A stretch of DNA of 64,000 nucleotides from the NCBI GenBank assembly GCA_965276665.1, contig OZ255620.1, forward strand, positions 2,170,001 through 2,234,000, written 5' to 3'. The stretch is from CAWGJC01 sp965276665. GTDB taxonomy: Bacteria > Pseudomonadota > Alphaproteobacteria > Acetobacterales > Acetobacteraceae. Shown here piece by piece: positions 1 through 8,307 of the stretch; position 1 is the first letter of the stretch, and each line of letters starts with the position of its first letter. The notes under the pieces are model-generated. The model made no database searches, was not told the origin of the DNA, and worked only from the letters and a program-made list of their open reading frames with translations. The position numbers were made by a program, and so were the translations under genes.

Positions 1-62
1 TGCCGCTCGCCGCCTGCGGCGCCGTCACGCCCGGCGGACCCGACCTTGCCCCGAGGGCGTGA
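1..62 (+). other. Possible 3' end of an upstream gene
   Basis: One frame is open from the window edge to a TGA at 60-62 and would encode a short Ala/Pro/Gly-rich tail. The piece is too short to assign, and the gene body lies outside the window. It may equally be non-coding. Confidence 0.2.
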
Positions 63-126
63 TCGTACGCCACGCTCGCGCCTCCCCGCAGTCGAGGCCA
101 ATCCGGCGGATCGCCGCGCTTTCGCC

Positions 127-197
127 CCGGTTTGATCGAATGTTGACACAACACCCGGCGTTCCATCAAGATTCGCGCCAGAGATTGATCAAACCGG
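127..197. promoter_or_regulatory. 11-bp perfect inverted repeat flanking the SDR gene leader
   Basis: CCGGTTTGATC at 127-137 is repeated as its exact reverse complement GATCAAACCGG at 187-197. The two arms bracket the likely promoter of the SDR gene, and the right arm runs into its ribosome binding site. The spacing suggests a pair of operator half-sites or a leader structure. No regulator gene is visible beside it. Confidence 0.4.
143..172 (+). promoter_or_regulatory. Candidate sigma70-type promoter for the SDR-MFS pair
   Basis: TTGACA at 143-148 matches the -35 consensus exactly. With an 18-base spacer it is followed by CAAGAT at 167-172, a weak -10. It lies between the two arms of the inverted repeat at 127-197, which fits repression by a bound protein. 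This is inferred from sequence only. Confidence 0.35.
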
Positions 198-212
198 AGG
201 AAATTGTCGATC

Positions 213-1007
213 ATGGCGGGTCTCTCCGACCGGTTCGGCCTCGCCGGACGCCGCGCCCTGGTGACCGGCGGCAGCGTCAGCATCGGCCGCGCCATCGCGC
301 TCGGCCTGGCCGAGGCCGGGGCCGACATCGCGATCCACTCGGCGCCGGAAGCCGACGCGGCATTCGGCCTTCCTGCGGCCGCCGCCGAGACCTGTGCCGC
401 GATCACGGCGCTGTCCCGCCGGGCGATCGCGGTGGCGGCCGATTTCGCCCGCCCCGGCGAGGCCGCGCGGACGGTGGAGGAGGCGAGGCCGGCGCTCGGC
501 GGCCTCGACATCCTGGTGATCTGCGCCTCGGTGCAGAGCCGGCAGGATTTCGCGGCGCTCACCCGCGATGAGATCGACCGGCAGGTTTCCATCAATTTCG
601 CGGCCAGCATCGAGCTGCTGCAGGCGGCGCTGCCGGGCATGGCGGCGCAGCGCTGGGGACGGGTGCTCGCCATCGGCAGCGTCAACCAGACGCGGCCGGA
701 CCCGCAGCTCACCCCATACGCCGCGCTGAAGGCGGCCCAGCACAATCTGGTGCTGGCCCTCGCGCGGGAATACGCGGCGCGCGGCGTGACCCTGAACACC
801 TTGTCGCCGGGCCTGGTCGCCACCGAGCGCAACCGCTGGCGGCGGCAGGACGCGGAGGATTGGGAGCGGATCAAGGCGCGCGCGAACCCGATGGGCCGCG
901 CAGCCGGCCCGGAGGACATGGTCGGGGCCGCCCTGCTGTTCTGCTCGGAGGCCGGCGCGTTCATCACCGGCGCCGACCTGCAGGCGACCGGCGGCGGCCA
1001 TCTCTGA
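213..1007 (+). CDS. SDR-family NAD(P)-dependent oxidoreductase
   Basis: This is a classical short-chain dehydrogenase/reductase of 264 residues. The N-terminal Rossmann fold has TGGSVSIG, the usual TGxxxGxG region in a slightly altered form. The catalytic Ser lies in AIGSVNQ and the YxxxK pair in PYAALKAAQ. The C-terminus (ITGADLQATGGGHL) is typical of 3-oxoacyl-reductase or sugar-alcohol dehydrogenase-like SDRs. The ATG at 213 is preferred over an in-frame TTG at 204 because GGAGG at 196-200 is well spaced only for the ATG. A sugar-porter MFS gene follows after 48 bases, so the enzyme probably oxidises a polyol or sugar taken up by it. The exact substrate cannot be read from sequence. Confidence 0.85.
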   Translation: MAGLSDRFGLAGRRALVTGGSVSIGRAIALGLAEAGADIAIHSAPEADAAFGLPAAAAETCAAITALSRRAIAVAADFARPGEAARTVEEARPALGGLDILVICASVQSRQDFAALTRDEIDRQVSINFAASIELLQAALPGMAAQRWGRVLAIGSVNQTRPDPQLTPYAALKAAQHNLVLALAREYAARGVTLNTLSPGLVATERNRWRRQDAEDWERIKARANPMGRAAGPEDMVGAALLFCSEAGAFITGADLQATGGGHL

Positions 1008-1055
1008 CGCGCTGGCTTGCCGCCCGGGGTTGCGGATGAAGGGAATCCGGAAGCG

Positions 1056-2420
1056 ATGACCAGTGCCTCGACGCGCGCGACGCGCATGAACGCCAGCTCG
1101 CTGAGCCATGTCTTCAGCGCGCTGGGCGGCGGCATTCGCGGCTATGAGCTCGGGGTCGTCGCCGGCGCGCTTCTCTTCGCGGCGCCGGCGCTGCAGATGA
1201 GCGCGCTGATGACCGGCTGGGTGGTCAGCTCGGCGCTTCTCGGATCGCTGTTCGGGGCGCTGGCCGCGGGGCCGCTCTCCGATATCGTGGGGCGGCGCAA
1301 GATGATTGCGGCGGCCGCCTTGATCTTCAGCCTGGGCATTCTGGGCGCCGCGTTCGCCGCGAATGTCGCAGTGCTGATCGGCGCCCGGCTGACATTGGGC
1401 GTGGCGGTCGGCGTCGCGACCGCGCTCATCCCGGTCTATATCTCCGAGATCGCACCGGCGGCGGAGCGCGGCGCGTTCACCGGCCTGTTCCAGGTGATGA
1501 TCACGGTGGGCGTGCTGGCCTCCAGCATCGTCACCTTGATCCTGAGCCCCTACGGCGCCTGGCGATGGATGTTCGCCGTCGGCCTGCTGCCCGCTCTCGC
1601 CATGCTGATCGGCGCGTTTCTGCTGCCGGAAAGTCCGCGCTGGCTGGTCAGGAAGGGATATGACGATGCGGCGCGCGCCGTGCTGAGGCGGCTTCGCGGA
1701 CAGGACGACATCGCGTCCGAGCTCGCGAAGATCCAGGCGATCAACGCGCAGGAGCAGGCCGGCCTGGATTTTTGGGGGCTGGCGCGCGCGCCCCGGCTTC
1801 GGCGTCTGCTGCTGATCGGGCTCGGGCTCGGATGTCTGCAGCAATTGATCGGCATCAACGCGGTCACCTATTACGCGCCGGCGGTGCTCAAGAATGTCGG
1901 TTTCAGCACCCGCGGCGCGATAGCGGCTAATCTGGGATTCTCCACCCTCGGCCTGATCTTCACGGTCATCATGGCGGTTCTCGTCGTCGACCGGTTCGGG
2001 CGCCGGAAGCCGCTGATGCTCGGCGCGCTCGGCATGGCGTTGAGCATGGCCGTGCTCGGCATGGTGTTCACCGCCACGGCCGCGACGGGATTCGCCGGAT
2101 ACGTCGCTGTCGCCGCGCTGGCGCTGTTCCAGATCAGCTTTGCGCTGAGCTGGGGCGGGATCGTCTGGATCGTGCTCGGAGAGATGTTTCCATTGCGGAT
2201 GCGCGGCACCGCCATGGGCATCTCCGTGTTCGCCACGGAAGTGACCAGCGTGGTGGTCGGCGTGATCTTCCCGGTTCTCCTGACAACCGGCGCCGCGACG
2301 ATTTTCTTCGGCTTCGCCGCGATGGGAATCCTGGCCTTCCTCTGGGCCGCCTTCATGGTCCCGGAAACCAGACGGCGCAGCCTGGAGGACATCGAGGAGG
2401 ATCTCGCGCTCGGCGCCTAG
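1056..2420 (+). CDS. MFS sugar-porter family transporter
   Basis: This 454-residue, 12-helix major facilitator belongs to the sugar porter subfamily. Signatures are DIVGRRKM between helices 2 and 3, PESPRWLVRKG before the central loop, DRFGRRKPLM in the second half, and the C-terminal PETRRRSLEDIEE. It would import a sugar, polyol or related compound with protons across the inner membrane. The ATG at 1056 is chosen over an upstream TTG at 1017 because it follows a purine-rich GAAGGGAA and removes a non-conserved leader. It lies directly downstream of the SDR gene and probably shares its transcript. Confidence 0.85.
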   Translation: MTSASTRATRMNASSLSHVFSALGGGIRGYELGVVAGALLFAAPALQMSALMTGWVVSSALLGSLFGALAAGPLSDIVGRRKMIAAAALIFSLGILGAAFAANVAVLIGARLTLGVAVGVATALIPVYISEIAPAAERGAFTGLFQVMITVGVLASSIVTLILSPYGAWRWMFAVGLLPALAMLIGAFLLPESPRWLVRKGYDDAARAVLRRLRGQDDIASELAKIQAINAQEQAGLDFWGLARAPRLRRLLLIGLGLGCLQQLIGINAVTYYAPAVLKNVGFSTRGAIAANLGFSTLGLIFTVIMAVLVVDRFGRRKPLMLGALGMALSMAVLGMVFTATAATGFAGYVAVAALALFQISFALSWGGIVWIVLGEMFPLRMRGTAMGISVFATEVTSVVVGVIFPVLLTTGAATIFFGFAAMGILAFLWAAFMVPETRRRSLEDIEEDLALGA

Positions 2421-2750
2421 CGAGTGCGGTGATCGAGTTCCTGAGAGCGGCGGCCATCACGTCGAGACGCATCGGCGCGGCGAGGCTCAGTCCGCGACAG
2501 TTCAGCGGTGCGTCTCATGTGAAGAGATTGCGCAGGCCGCGGTACACCACCGGCCGCCGCTCGGAATTTCGCAATCCATCGCGATTTATCAACGTTCCGA
2601 TGCACGATCATGACGTAGGGCTCATTGCCGATCCACGGGCGCTCTTTGAGAGAGCGAGCGCTCTCGAGGATGACGACGGACCGGCATTCGCGCTGGCACC
2701 GGCTGTCAATGAAAATGCTTCCCCATTTGCTTCGAATCGGAATGGTTCAC
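2421..2750. other. Intergenic stretch without a recognisable gene
   Basis: These 330 bases follow the MFS transporter. No frame gives a recognisable protein, and I see no clear hairpin with a T-run. Local GC falls toward 2690-2760, just before the next small gene, where a promoter would be expected. Confidence 0.4.
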
Positions 2751-2939
2751 ATGGTCAAATCAATCATCACCCAGAAAATCGTATTCGTCACGTCCGACGG
2801 CGAGGAGTTCGACTCGGAAAAGAGCGCGTCGGTTTATGCACGAGGGTTGATCCGCAGGGAAAAGCGGGATGCAAAGTTCGACGTCGAGATGGCGGCTGTC
2901 GGGAAGGCGGCTGTCGGGGAGAAGGAAGCGGCGGCGTGA
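2751..2939 (+). CDS. Small hypothetical protein (62 aa), coupled to the next gene
   Basis: The 62-residue protein starts MVKSIITQKIVFVTSDGEEF. A beta-rich N-terminal half is followed by a charged helix (SVYARGLIRREKRDAKFD) and an Ala/Gly/Lys tail. I do not recognise a family. Its TGA at 2937-2939 overlaps the GTG of the next gene, as expected for translational coupling. Base composition at the start is lower in GC than the neighbours. Small coupled genes of this type are common in integrated phage or plasmid DNA, but nothing else here supports a prophage. Confidence 0.5.
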   Translation: MVKSIITQKIVFVTSDGEEFDSEKSASVYARGLIRREKRDAKFDVEMAAVGKAAVGEKEAAA

Positions 2940-3262
2940 GCGGCGCCGCGGCGGTGGTGGGCGACCATAATCCAGGCCGCCCATTCGACCCGCCCGACGC
3001 ATCCGCGGAGCAACGCCGTCAATGGGCGCTCGATCAGGCCCGCTCCTGCCTACGCTTGCTCGCGGAGCACAATCTGGACCTTGAGATCCAGTTCGCCTCC
3101 GAGGCCGTGAAGTTCGTGCGCGAAGGCAGGAAGGAGAAAGAGCACCTCCGCCGCGACGCGATCGAGCGTGCCTTCGCCGCGATGGCGGAGATGGGCTCTG
3201 GACGCGTGGAGGATATCCGTGGGTTTGGAGTGATGTTCTTCGAGTTTCTGTTGCGGGGGTAA
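2936..3262 (+). CDS. Small hypothetical protein (108 aa), coupled to the preceding gene
   Basis: This frame starts with GTG at 2936, four bases inside the previous gene (GTGA overlap), and encodes 108 residues. The N-terminus is Pro/Gly-rich and disordered. The rest is strongly helical and charged (RQWALDQARSCLRLLAEHNL, FVREGRKEKEHLRRDAIERA) and ends in an aromatic stretch, GFGVMFFEFLLRG. No family is recognised. The overlap suggests that the two small proteins act together, perhaps as a complex or a toxin-antitoxin-like pair. That is inference only. Confidence 0.5.
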   Translation: MSGAAAVVGDHNPGRPFDPPDASAEQRRQWALDQARSCLRLLAEHNLDLEIQFASEAVKFVREGRKEKEHLRRDAIERAFAAMAEMGSGRVEDIRGFGVMFFEFLLRG

Positions 3263-3402
3263 TGTGGCGGCGGGTGGGCCGTCCCTGGCTCCGCTCACGA
3301 ACTCTCCGTTCGCTTGCCGCAATGCTCGCGTGTATGACCTTGGATGCGCGGCACGAGCCTCGGCAGCTGGTGCGCGGAGCGGCGGCCGTGACGGATCGAA
3401 CC

Positions 3403-4407
3403 ATGAAGATACCCGAGGCCCGACGTGACGGCGTGCGAGCCGCCTTTCGGGTCGCGTTCGGCATGTCGGACGTTGGCGAGATGCGGTCGATCTCCGGCGG
3501 CGCCTCAGGCGCTCTGATCTATCGCCTTGCGGTGCGTGGACGGCCTTATGTCCTGCGGCTCGAACCTGATCGCATCGCGCTGGCGCACCGGCGGCGAGGC
3601 TTCGCCTGCATGTGCGCCGCGGCCGAGGCCGACGTCGCGCCGCCGGTTCGATATGCCGACCCGTCGACCGGCGTGGCGATCATGGACTTCATCGCGAGCC
3701 GGCCGCTCTCCGGATATCCGGGCGGTCCCGCGAGGGTGGTGCGCGAGCTCGGCACGCTGACCGAGCGGGTGCGGAGAACGCCGCCGTTCCCGCTGGTGGG
3801 CAGCTACCCGGACATGATCGAGGAGATGCTGGCTGCCTTGGGCCGGTCGAGCCTCTTCGCCCCTGGCCAGTTGAGGCCCCACGCGGAGGGGCTTGCGCGC
3901 ATCCGGGCCGCCCTGCCGTGGGATGCATCCTTGCTGGTGTCCAGCCATAACGACCCCAATCCCCGGAACATTCTGTTCGATGGGGAACGGCTCTGGCTGA
4001 TCGACTGGGAGCTGGCGTTCCGCAACGATCCGTTGGTGGACGTCGCAATTCTGACGACCGAGTTTGCGGAGACACCCGAGCTCGAAGACATTTTGCTGGA
4101 AGCCGCATTCGGCCGCTCTCCGGACCGGCTCTTGCGGGCCAGGCTGCGACTGGTCCGTTTGCTCACGCGGCTTTTCTACGGCTGCATCGTGCTCGATCTC
4201 TCTGCTGGCGATCCGCGCTTCGGCCAGGACACCGGCCTGGACGCATTCACGCCCGCCACCTTCCGCGCGGCGGTGGCCGACGGCATCCTGGTGTCAGGTG
4301 CGCCGCAGACGGCCTTCGCCTTCGGCAAGATGTCGCTCGCAGCCTTTGCCGACGGCCTTGTTGCGCCGGGATGTGTCGCAGCGCTGGAGCTGGTGGAGCG
4401 CACATGA
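3403..4407 (+). CDS. Choline kinase-like / aminoglycoside phosphotransferase-family kinase
   Basis: This 334-residue protein has the protein-kinase-like fold of the APH/choline kinase superfamily. The catalytic loop is SHNDPNPRNILFDG (HxD with a downstream Asn), and the metal-binding motif is LIDWELAFRNDPLVDVA, closer to choline/ethanolamine kinases than to drug phosphotransferases. The N-terminal lobe has a Gly/Ala-rich ATP loop (ISGGASGALIYRL). The frame is open from 3262, but conserved sequence begins near the ATG at 3403; a GTG at 3388 is the alternative. It probably phosphorylates a small alcohol or amino-alcohol. Neighbours do not identify the substrate. Confidence 0.7.
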   Translation: MKIPEARRDGVRAAFRVAFGMSDVGEMRSISGGASGALIYRLAVRGRPYVLRLEPDRIALAHRRRGFACMCAAAEADVAPPVRYADPSTGVAIMDFIASRPLSGYPGGPARVVRELGTLTERVRRTPPFPLVGSYPDMIEEMLAALGRSSLFAPGQLRPHAEGLARIRAALPWDASLLVSSHNDPNPRNILFDGERLWLIDWELAFRNDPLVDVAILTTEFAETPELEDILLEAAFGRSPDRLLRARLRLVRLLTRLFYGCIVLDLSAGDPRFGQDTGLDAFTPATFRAAVADGILVSGAPQTAFAFGKMSLAAFADGLVAPGCVAALELVERT

Positions 4408-4742
4408 CCTTGCACGACGCCGTCAAAAGCTTGATTGCCCGCTTCTCGTCATGCGGCTCTCGTCATGCGGCGGCCATTCGGCCTGTTGCGCGATGTGAGC
4501 GGCGATCTGACCTCCGCCGCCACGCGCTTCGCCCTGCTCCTGCGCGCGGAGGCCGACCGCCTGCTGCGGCCAGTGGCGGCCGACGCCTCGGGCTGATCTG
4601 GTCCCTGGGCTTCTGGGCGCTCTATCGCGACCTGCGGCGACTGGACCTTGCCGTTTTTGATTTCCGCCGCGATCCTGATCGTGGGCGCGATGGCCTGGGC
4701 GATTCTCGCCGATCCCGGGCGCCCATCGCCGCTTCGGTCTGA
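4404..4742 (+). pseudogene. Possible frameshifted small membrane-protein gene
   Basis: No single frame looks like a complete protein, but pieces of different frames read as one. A frame from the ATG at 4465 gives MRRPFGLLRDVSGDLTSAA and a leucine-rich helix up to a TGA at 4594. A second frame continues LIWSLGFWALYRDLRRLD. Then the first frame resumes with a hydrophobic segment, PFLISAAILIVGAMAWAILA. Together they resemble a small membrane protein of about 90 residues with two frame changes. It overlaps the stop of the kinase gene. It could be a decayed gene or a sequencing error. Confidence 0.3.
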
Positions 4743-4804
4743 CCGGCAGGATCAGCCGCACTCACACGAACTCGGCCAGGGCGCTGGCGCAGGAGGATGC
4801 ATCA

Positions 4805-5548
4805 TTGCCGTTCTACGAAAAGGGCGATGTCCGGATTCGCTACGAGGAGGCCGGCTCCGGCATGCCGCTGCTGGTGACGCCCGGCGGCGGCCTGAATTCC
4901 CGGGTCAGCAACTGGCCCAACGCCGTGTTCAACGCGATGGAGGCGTTCCGTGGCGAGTTCCGCTGCATCACGATGGACCAGCGCAACGCCAATGGCGGCG
5001 AATCGAGCGGTCCGATCGCCGCCGACATGCCCTGGGATGCGTTCGCGGATGACCAGCTCGGCCTGATGGATCATCTGGGCATCCACGAATTCCTGTTCAT
5101 GGGCTACTGTATCGGCGGCTGCTTCGCGCTCAAGCTGATCGAGCGCGCGCCCGATCGGATCAAGGCCGCCGTGCTGTGCCAGACGGTCGGGCACCGGCCG
5201 GAGAATCCGGACGTGATGTATGATTCCGGCCACGATGTCTGGGCGCCCGCTTTGCTCGCGCGCCGCCCCGAGCTGGCGATGCCGGAGATCGAGCGGTACC
5301 TGCACAATCTCTACCGCGCGCATCCCGACTTCCTCTACAGCGTGTCGCGCGACTTCGTGCGCGCCTGCGCCACGCCGCTTCTGGTGATGCCGGATGACAC
5401 GCCCGCGCACCCGTACCAGGTCTCGATGGACGTGGCCGCCCTCGCCCCGAACGCCACGGTGACGCGCTATCCGTGGCGGGAACCCGCAACCCTGCTTGCG
5501 GAGACCATCGCCCAGGTCAGCACATTCCTGCGCGACCACTTCCCCTGA
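4805..5548 (+). CDS. Alpha/beta-fold hydrolase with a cysteine nucleophile
   Basis: This is a 247-residue alpha/beta hydrolase. The nucleophile elbow reads FMGYCIGGCFALK, so position 102 is Cys where most family members have Ser. An acidic residue is available in VMPDDTPAHP. The position where the catalytic His is usually found reads RYPWREPATL, with no His. The start is TTG at 4805, justified by AGGAGG at 4791-4796 with ideal spacing; the nearby ATG at 4797 is out of frame. A Cys nucleophile occurs in dienelactone hydrolase. Here the missing His suggests an unusual or non-hydrolytic function. The substrate is unknown. Confidence 0.7.
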   Translation: MPFYEKGDVRIRYEEAGSGMPLLVTPGGGLNSRVSNWPNAVFNAMEAFRGEFRCITMDQRNANGGESSGPIAADMPWDAFADDQLGLMDHLGIHEFLFMGYCIGGCFALKLIERAPDRIKAAVLCQTVGHRPENPDVMYDSGHDVWAPALLARRPELAMPEIERYLHNLYRAHPDFLYSVSRDFVRACATPLLVMPDDTPAHPYQVSMDVAALAPNATVTRYPWREPATLLAETIAQVSTFLRDHFP

Positions 5549-5670
5549 TCCCATCATTCCCGCATGTCGCCCAACCTCGCGGCGTTAGTTCCCCTTCCGT
5601 TCCCGGCCTGCTAGGCTTGGAGCATGATGGCAGTCGCCTTTCTCGCGCTCCTTGAACGGGGTCCTCGGTG

Positions 5671-6933
5671 ATGGCGAGGCGCGCCGGCAGCGCCGATCTG
5701 CCGCTGCATGGCGGGCGCGTGCCGGCCTGGCTGGGCGACCGCATGACAAAGCTCGGCGCGGTCATCGCCGAGGCGATCGTCCATGAGTATGGCCGCGACG
5801 AGCTGCTGCGGCGCCTCGCCCATCCCTTCTGGTTCCAATCCTTCGGCGCGGTGATGGGGATGGACTGGCATTCCTCCGGCATCACCACCAGCGTGCTCGG
5901 CGCGCTCAAGCGCGGCCTCGCGCCGCTGTCTGGGGAGCTCGGCATCCATATCTGCGGCGGCCGCGGTCGCCATTCGCGCAGGACGCCCGACGAGCTCGCA
6001 TCCGTCGGCGAGCGCGTGGGCGTCGATGGCGCAGCGCTCGGCAGGGTGAGCCGGCTCGTCGCCAAGGTTGACTCCGCCGCGGTGCAGGACGGCTTCGACC
6101 TCTATCTGCATGGCTTCATCGTCACCGACGATGGCCGCTGGGTCGTGGTGCAGCAGGGCATGGACACGGAACGGCGGCAGGCGCGGCGCTATCACTGGCT
6201 GTCGGATGGCATCACCAGCTTCGTCGACACGCCGCATGCCGCGATCGACGGCCGCGGGCGGGGGGTGATCGTCAACCTGACGGATCGGCGGGCGGAGATG
6301 TCGCGGCGGCGCCAGCTCGATCTGCTCGACACGCATGGTCCGGACGGGATCGTTCAAGAGATCGCGCGGCTCGAGGGACGTGAGGATGCCAGACCAGGAC
6401 CGCAGGGATTGCTCCCGCATCTGATCATGCCGGCGCATCACGAGGTGCGCGGCGAGGACATCGTCGCGCGGCGGCTGCACGGCAATCTCGCCGCCGCGGC
6501 GGACCGCGCGCCGGAGGATTTCGCCGCGCTGCTGCTGACGCCGGGCGTCGGTGCGCGCACGGTGCGGGCGCTCGCCATGGTCGCCGAGGTGGTCCACGGC
6601 GCACCTTGCCGGTTCAGCGATCCGGCGCGCTTTTCGCTCGCCCATGGCGGCAAGGACCGGCATCCCTATCCCGTGCCGATCAAGGTCTACGATCATACCA
6701 TCACGGTGATGAAGCGGGCGATCCGGGCGGCGGGGCTCGGGCACAGCGAGGAGCTGGCCGCGATCAGGCGGCTGGATGAGCAGGCCCGACGGCTGGAACG
6801 CGACGCATCCGGCCCTTCGGTCGAGGCGCTGATCGCCGAAGAGCGGACGGCCAGCCATTTCTACGGCGGCCGCAGCGTGTTCGGCGTCGAACCGGCGCCC
6901 GGTGAGGCCGCTGTCCGTGGCGCACCGCGCTGA
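5671..6933 (+). CDS. DUF763 domain-containing protein
   Basis: The 420-residue protein is recognised as DUF763 by the N-terminal ARRAGSADLPLHGGRVPAWL and by WFQSFGAVMGMDWHSSGITT, both hallmarks of the family. The middle contains an HxH-rich stretch and SDGITSFVDTPHAAIDG. The C-terminal third has a helical region (LLTPGVGARTVRALAMVAEV) that resembles a helix-hairpin-helix DNA-binding element, and ends near YPVPIKVYDHTITVMKRAI. DUF763 proteins occur in archaea and bacteria and their role is not established; the HhH-like part suggests nucleic acid binding. The ATG at 5671 is used; a GTG sits directly before it. It is a single gene with no obvious partners. Confidence 0.8.
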   Translation: MARRAGSADLPLHGGRVPAWLGDRMTKLGAVIAEAIVHEYGRDELLRRLAHPFWFQSFGAVMGMDWHSSGITTSVLGALKRGLAPLSGELGIHICGGRGRHSRRTPDELASVGERVGVDGAALGRVSRLVAKVDSAAVQDGFDLYLHGFIVTDDGRWVVVQQGMDTERRQARRYHWLSDGITSFVDTPHAAIDGRGRGVIVNLTDRRAEMSRRRQLDLLDTHGPDGIVQEIARLEGREDARPGPQGLLPHLIMPAHHEVRGEDIVARRLHGNLAAAADRAPEDFAALLLTPGVGARTVRALAMVAEVVHGAPCRFSDPARFSLAHGGKDRHPYPVPIKVYDHTITVMKRAIRAAGLGHSEELAAIRRLDEQARRLERDASGPSVEALIAEERTASHFYGGRSVFGVEPAPGEAAVRGAPR

Positions 6934-7197
6934 GAGGGCGATCAGACGGAGCGTCCTCATCATTCTGGCGCATCGCCGTGTTGTTTTCATCACCGCTGCC
7001 GCGCCCTCCATGTCTTTAGCGGAGCGTCCATCCATAGCCTTTTCCGCGCGCAGAATGGGACGGCGTGACCCGTCTCGACCGATCGCGGCTGAACGTGGCA
7101 TGGTGCCGCAAAGATGCATGGCGGCCTCCGCTTTTCGTTGTGGCGCATCTGAGTCTATCGACCGAAGCTAAGAGAAAATCTGGCCGGGACAGATGCC

Positions 7198-7590
7198 GTG
7201 AAGATAATTGCATTGTTGGTCTGCTTCCTCGCCGCGGGCCGAAATGCTTATGCGCAGCGCGTCTTGGAATGCCGGTTTGTTGACGTGTCCCCTTCTTCAT
7301 TTCATCTTGACGGTTGGAGTTTTGCCGCAGACATCTCTGGCGGCTATCTTCATCTCTTATTGGCCCGACCGTCTGGCACGGGCGACGATCCCGAGGTGAC
7401 CAGTTTCGCGCCGCTGAGAGATCACAGATCGGTTTATATGGCGACCGGCACCGGCACCGGGAGCGACCCCGCCTCACATTTCGAGATGGCGACGGTTGGT
7501 GCGGATGAGTCTGTCGTGCTCGATCAGTGGGAATTTGGCAGCACGAACGACTATGACCGCCTGACACTGAAATGCCCTTCCCATCCCTAG
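7198..7590 (+). CDS. Small secreted hypothetical protein
   Basis: This 130-residue protein has a clear Sec signal peptide (KIIALLVCFLAAGRNAYAQ, cleavage expected after AYA). The mature part is about 110 residues, beta-rich, with two Cys (LECRF and LKCPS) that could form a disulfide. It is probably periplasmic. The start is GTG at 7198. Base composition is lower in GC than the flanking genes, which may mark it as acquired. The TAG stop lies inside the palindromic repeat that follows. No family is recognised. Confidence 0.6.
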   Translation: MKIIALLVCFLAAGRNAYAQRVLECRFVDVSPSSFHLDGWSFAADISGGYLHLLLARPSGTGDDPEVTSFAPLRDHRSVYMATGTGTGSDPASHFEMATVGADESVVLDQWEFGSTNDYDRLTLKCPSHP

Positions 7591-7629
7591 AGCATGTTCC
7601 GTTCGCATCGCTCACTCCGCAGGCTCTAG
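7587..7629. repeat. REP-like palindrome
   Basis: CTAGAGC at 7587-7593 is mirrored by GCTCTAG at 7623-7629. It is followed by CTCTTTGTTTTGGCG, a sequence I associate with short interspersed palindromes common in alphaproteobacterial genomes. The repeat includes the stop codon of the preceding gene and sits at the edge of a decayed transposase. Whether it recurs elsewhere in this genome cannot be seen here. Confidence 0.4.
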
Positions 7630-7638
7630 CTCTTTGTT

Positions 7639-8247
7639 TTGGCGAGCATCTCTATCCGCCCGCACGAGTCCGTTCGCGGTTCGGTCCGCTGGAGCCGGCT
7701 TGGGGTATTCGCGCACGTCTTCGCAGCCCTGGCGGCCGAAGCGGGGACGCCGGAGCGGCTGATGATCGACGCGACACATCTCAAGGCGCACCGCACCACG
7801 GCGAGCCTGCTGCAAGAGGGCTGCTGCACGCTGCATCGGACGCGCCAAAGGCGGCCTAAACTCCAAACTGCACGCCATCCGCGACGGACAGGGCCGCCCC
7901 GTGGCGATGCTGCTCACCGAAGGGCAGGTGAACGATCACAAGGGCGCCGCGCTCATCCTGCCCGCGCTGCCGAGCGCCCGCGACCTGCTCGCCGATTGCG
8001 GCTATGACAGCAACCGCTTTCGCGCAGCCCTGCTCGAGCGCGGCATCACGCGTGCATTCCTTCAACACGCACTCGCAAGGCCGAGCTCCCCTACGACAAG
8101 ACGCTTTATCGCCAGCGCCACCGCATCGAGAACATGTTCGGCCACCTCAAGGACTGACGGCGCGTCGCCAGCCGCTACGACCGATGCGCCCACACCTTCT
8201 TCTCCGCCATCTGCATCGCAGCTACCGTTACCTTCTGGCTCACATAG
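7639..8247 (+). pseudogene. Broken IS5-family transposase
   Basis: Pieces of an IS5-type transposase are spread over more than one frame. The first frame carries RWSRLGVFAHVFAALAAEAG and PERLMIDATHLKAHRTTASL, which includes the first catalytic Asp. After about 7825 the match moves to another frame with GRAKGGLNSKLHAIRDGQGR, LLADCGYDSNRFR and the second Asp. The last part, YDKTLYRQRHRIENMFGHLK with the catalytic Glu, lies in a further frame that meets a TGA where a Trp is expected, then continues RRVASRYDRCAHTFFSAICI. The N-terminal third is missing. At least two frameshifts and one nonsense change make it inactive. Confidence 0.85.
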
Positions 8248-8307
8248 TGAGGCCCGACCCTAGCTATTGAGGCTCTGGAAATTGGTCCCGACCAGTAGCT
8301 CAGCCCA

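Noticed and set aside
2751..3262. Prophage or integrated element
   Set aside because: Only the two small coupled genes are suggestive. There is no integrase, no structural gene and no tRNA-linked attachment site.
6934..7197. Short open frame of about 89 codons
   Set aside because: It overlaps the DUF763 gene end, is Arg-rich and has neither a ribosome binding site nor a recognisable motif.
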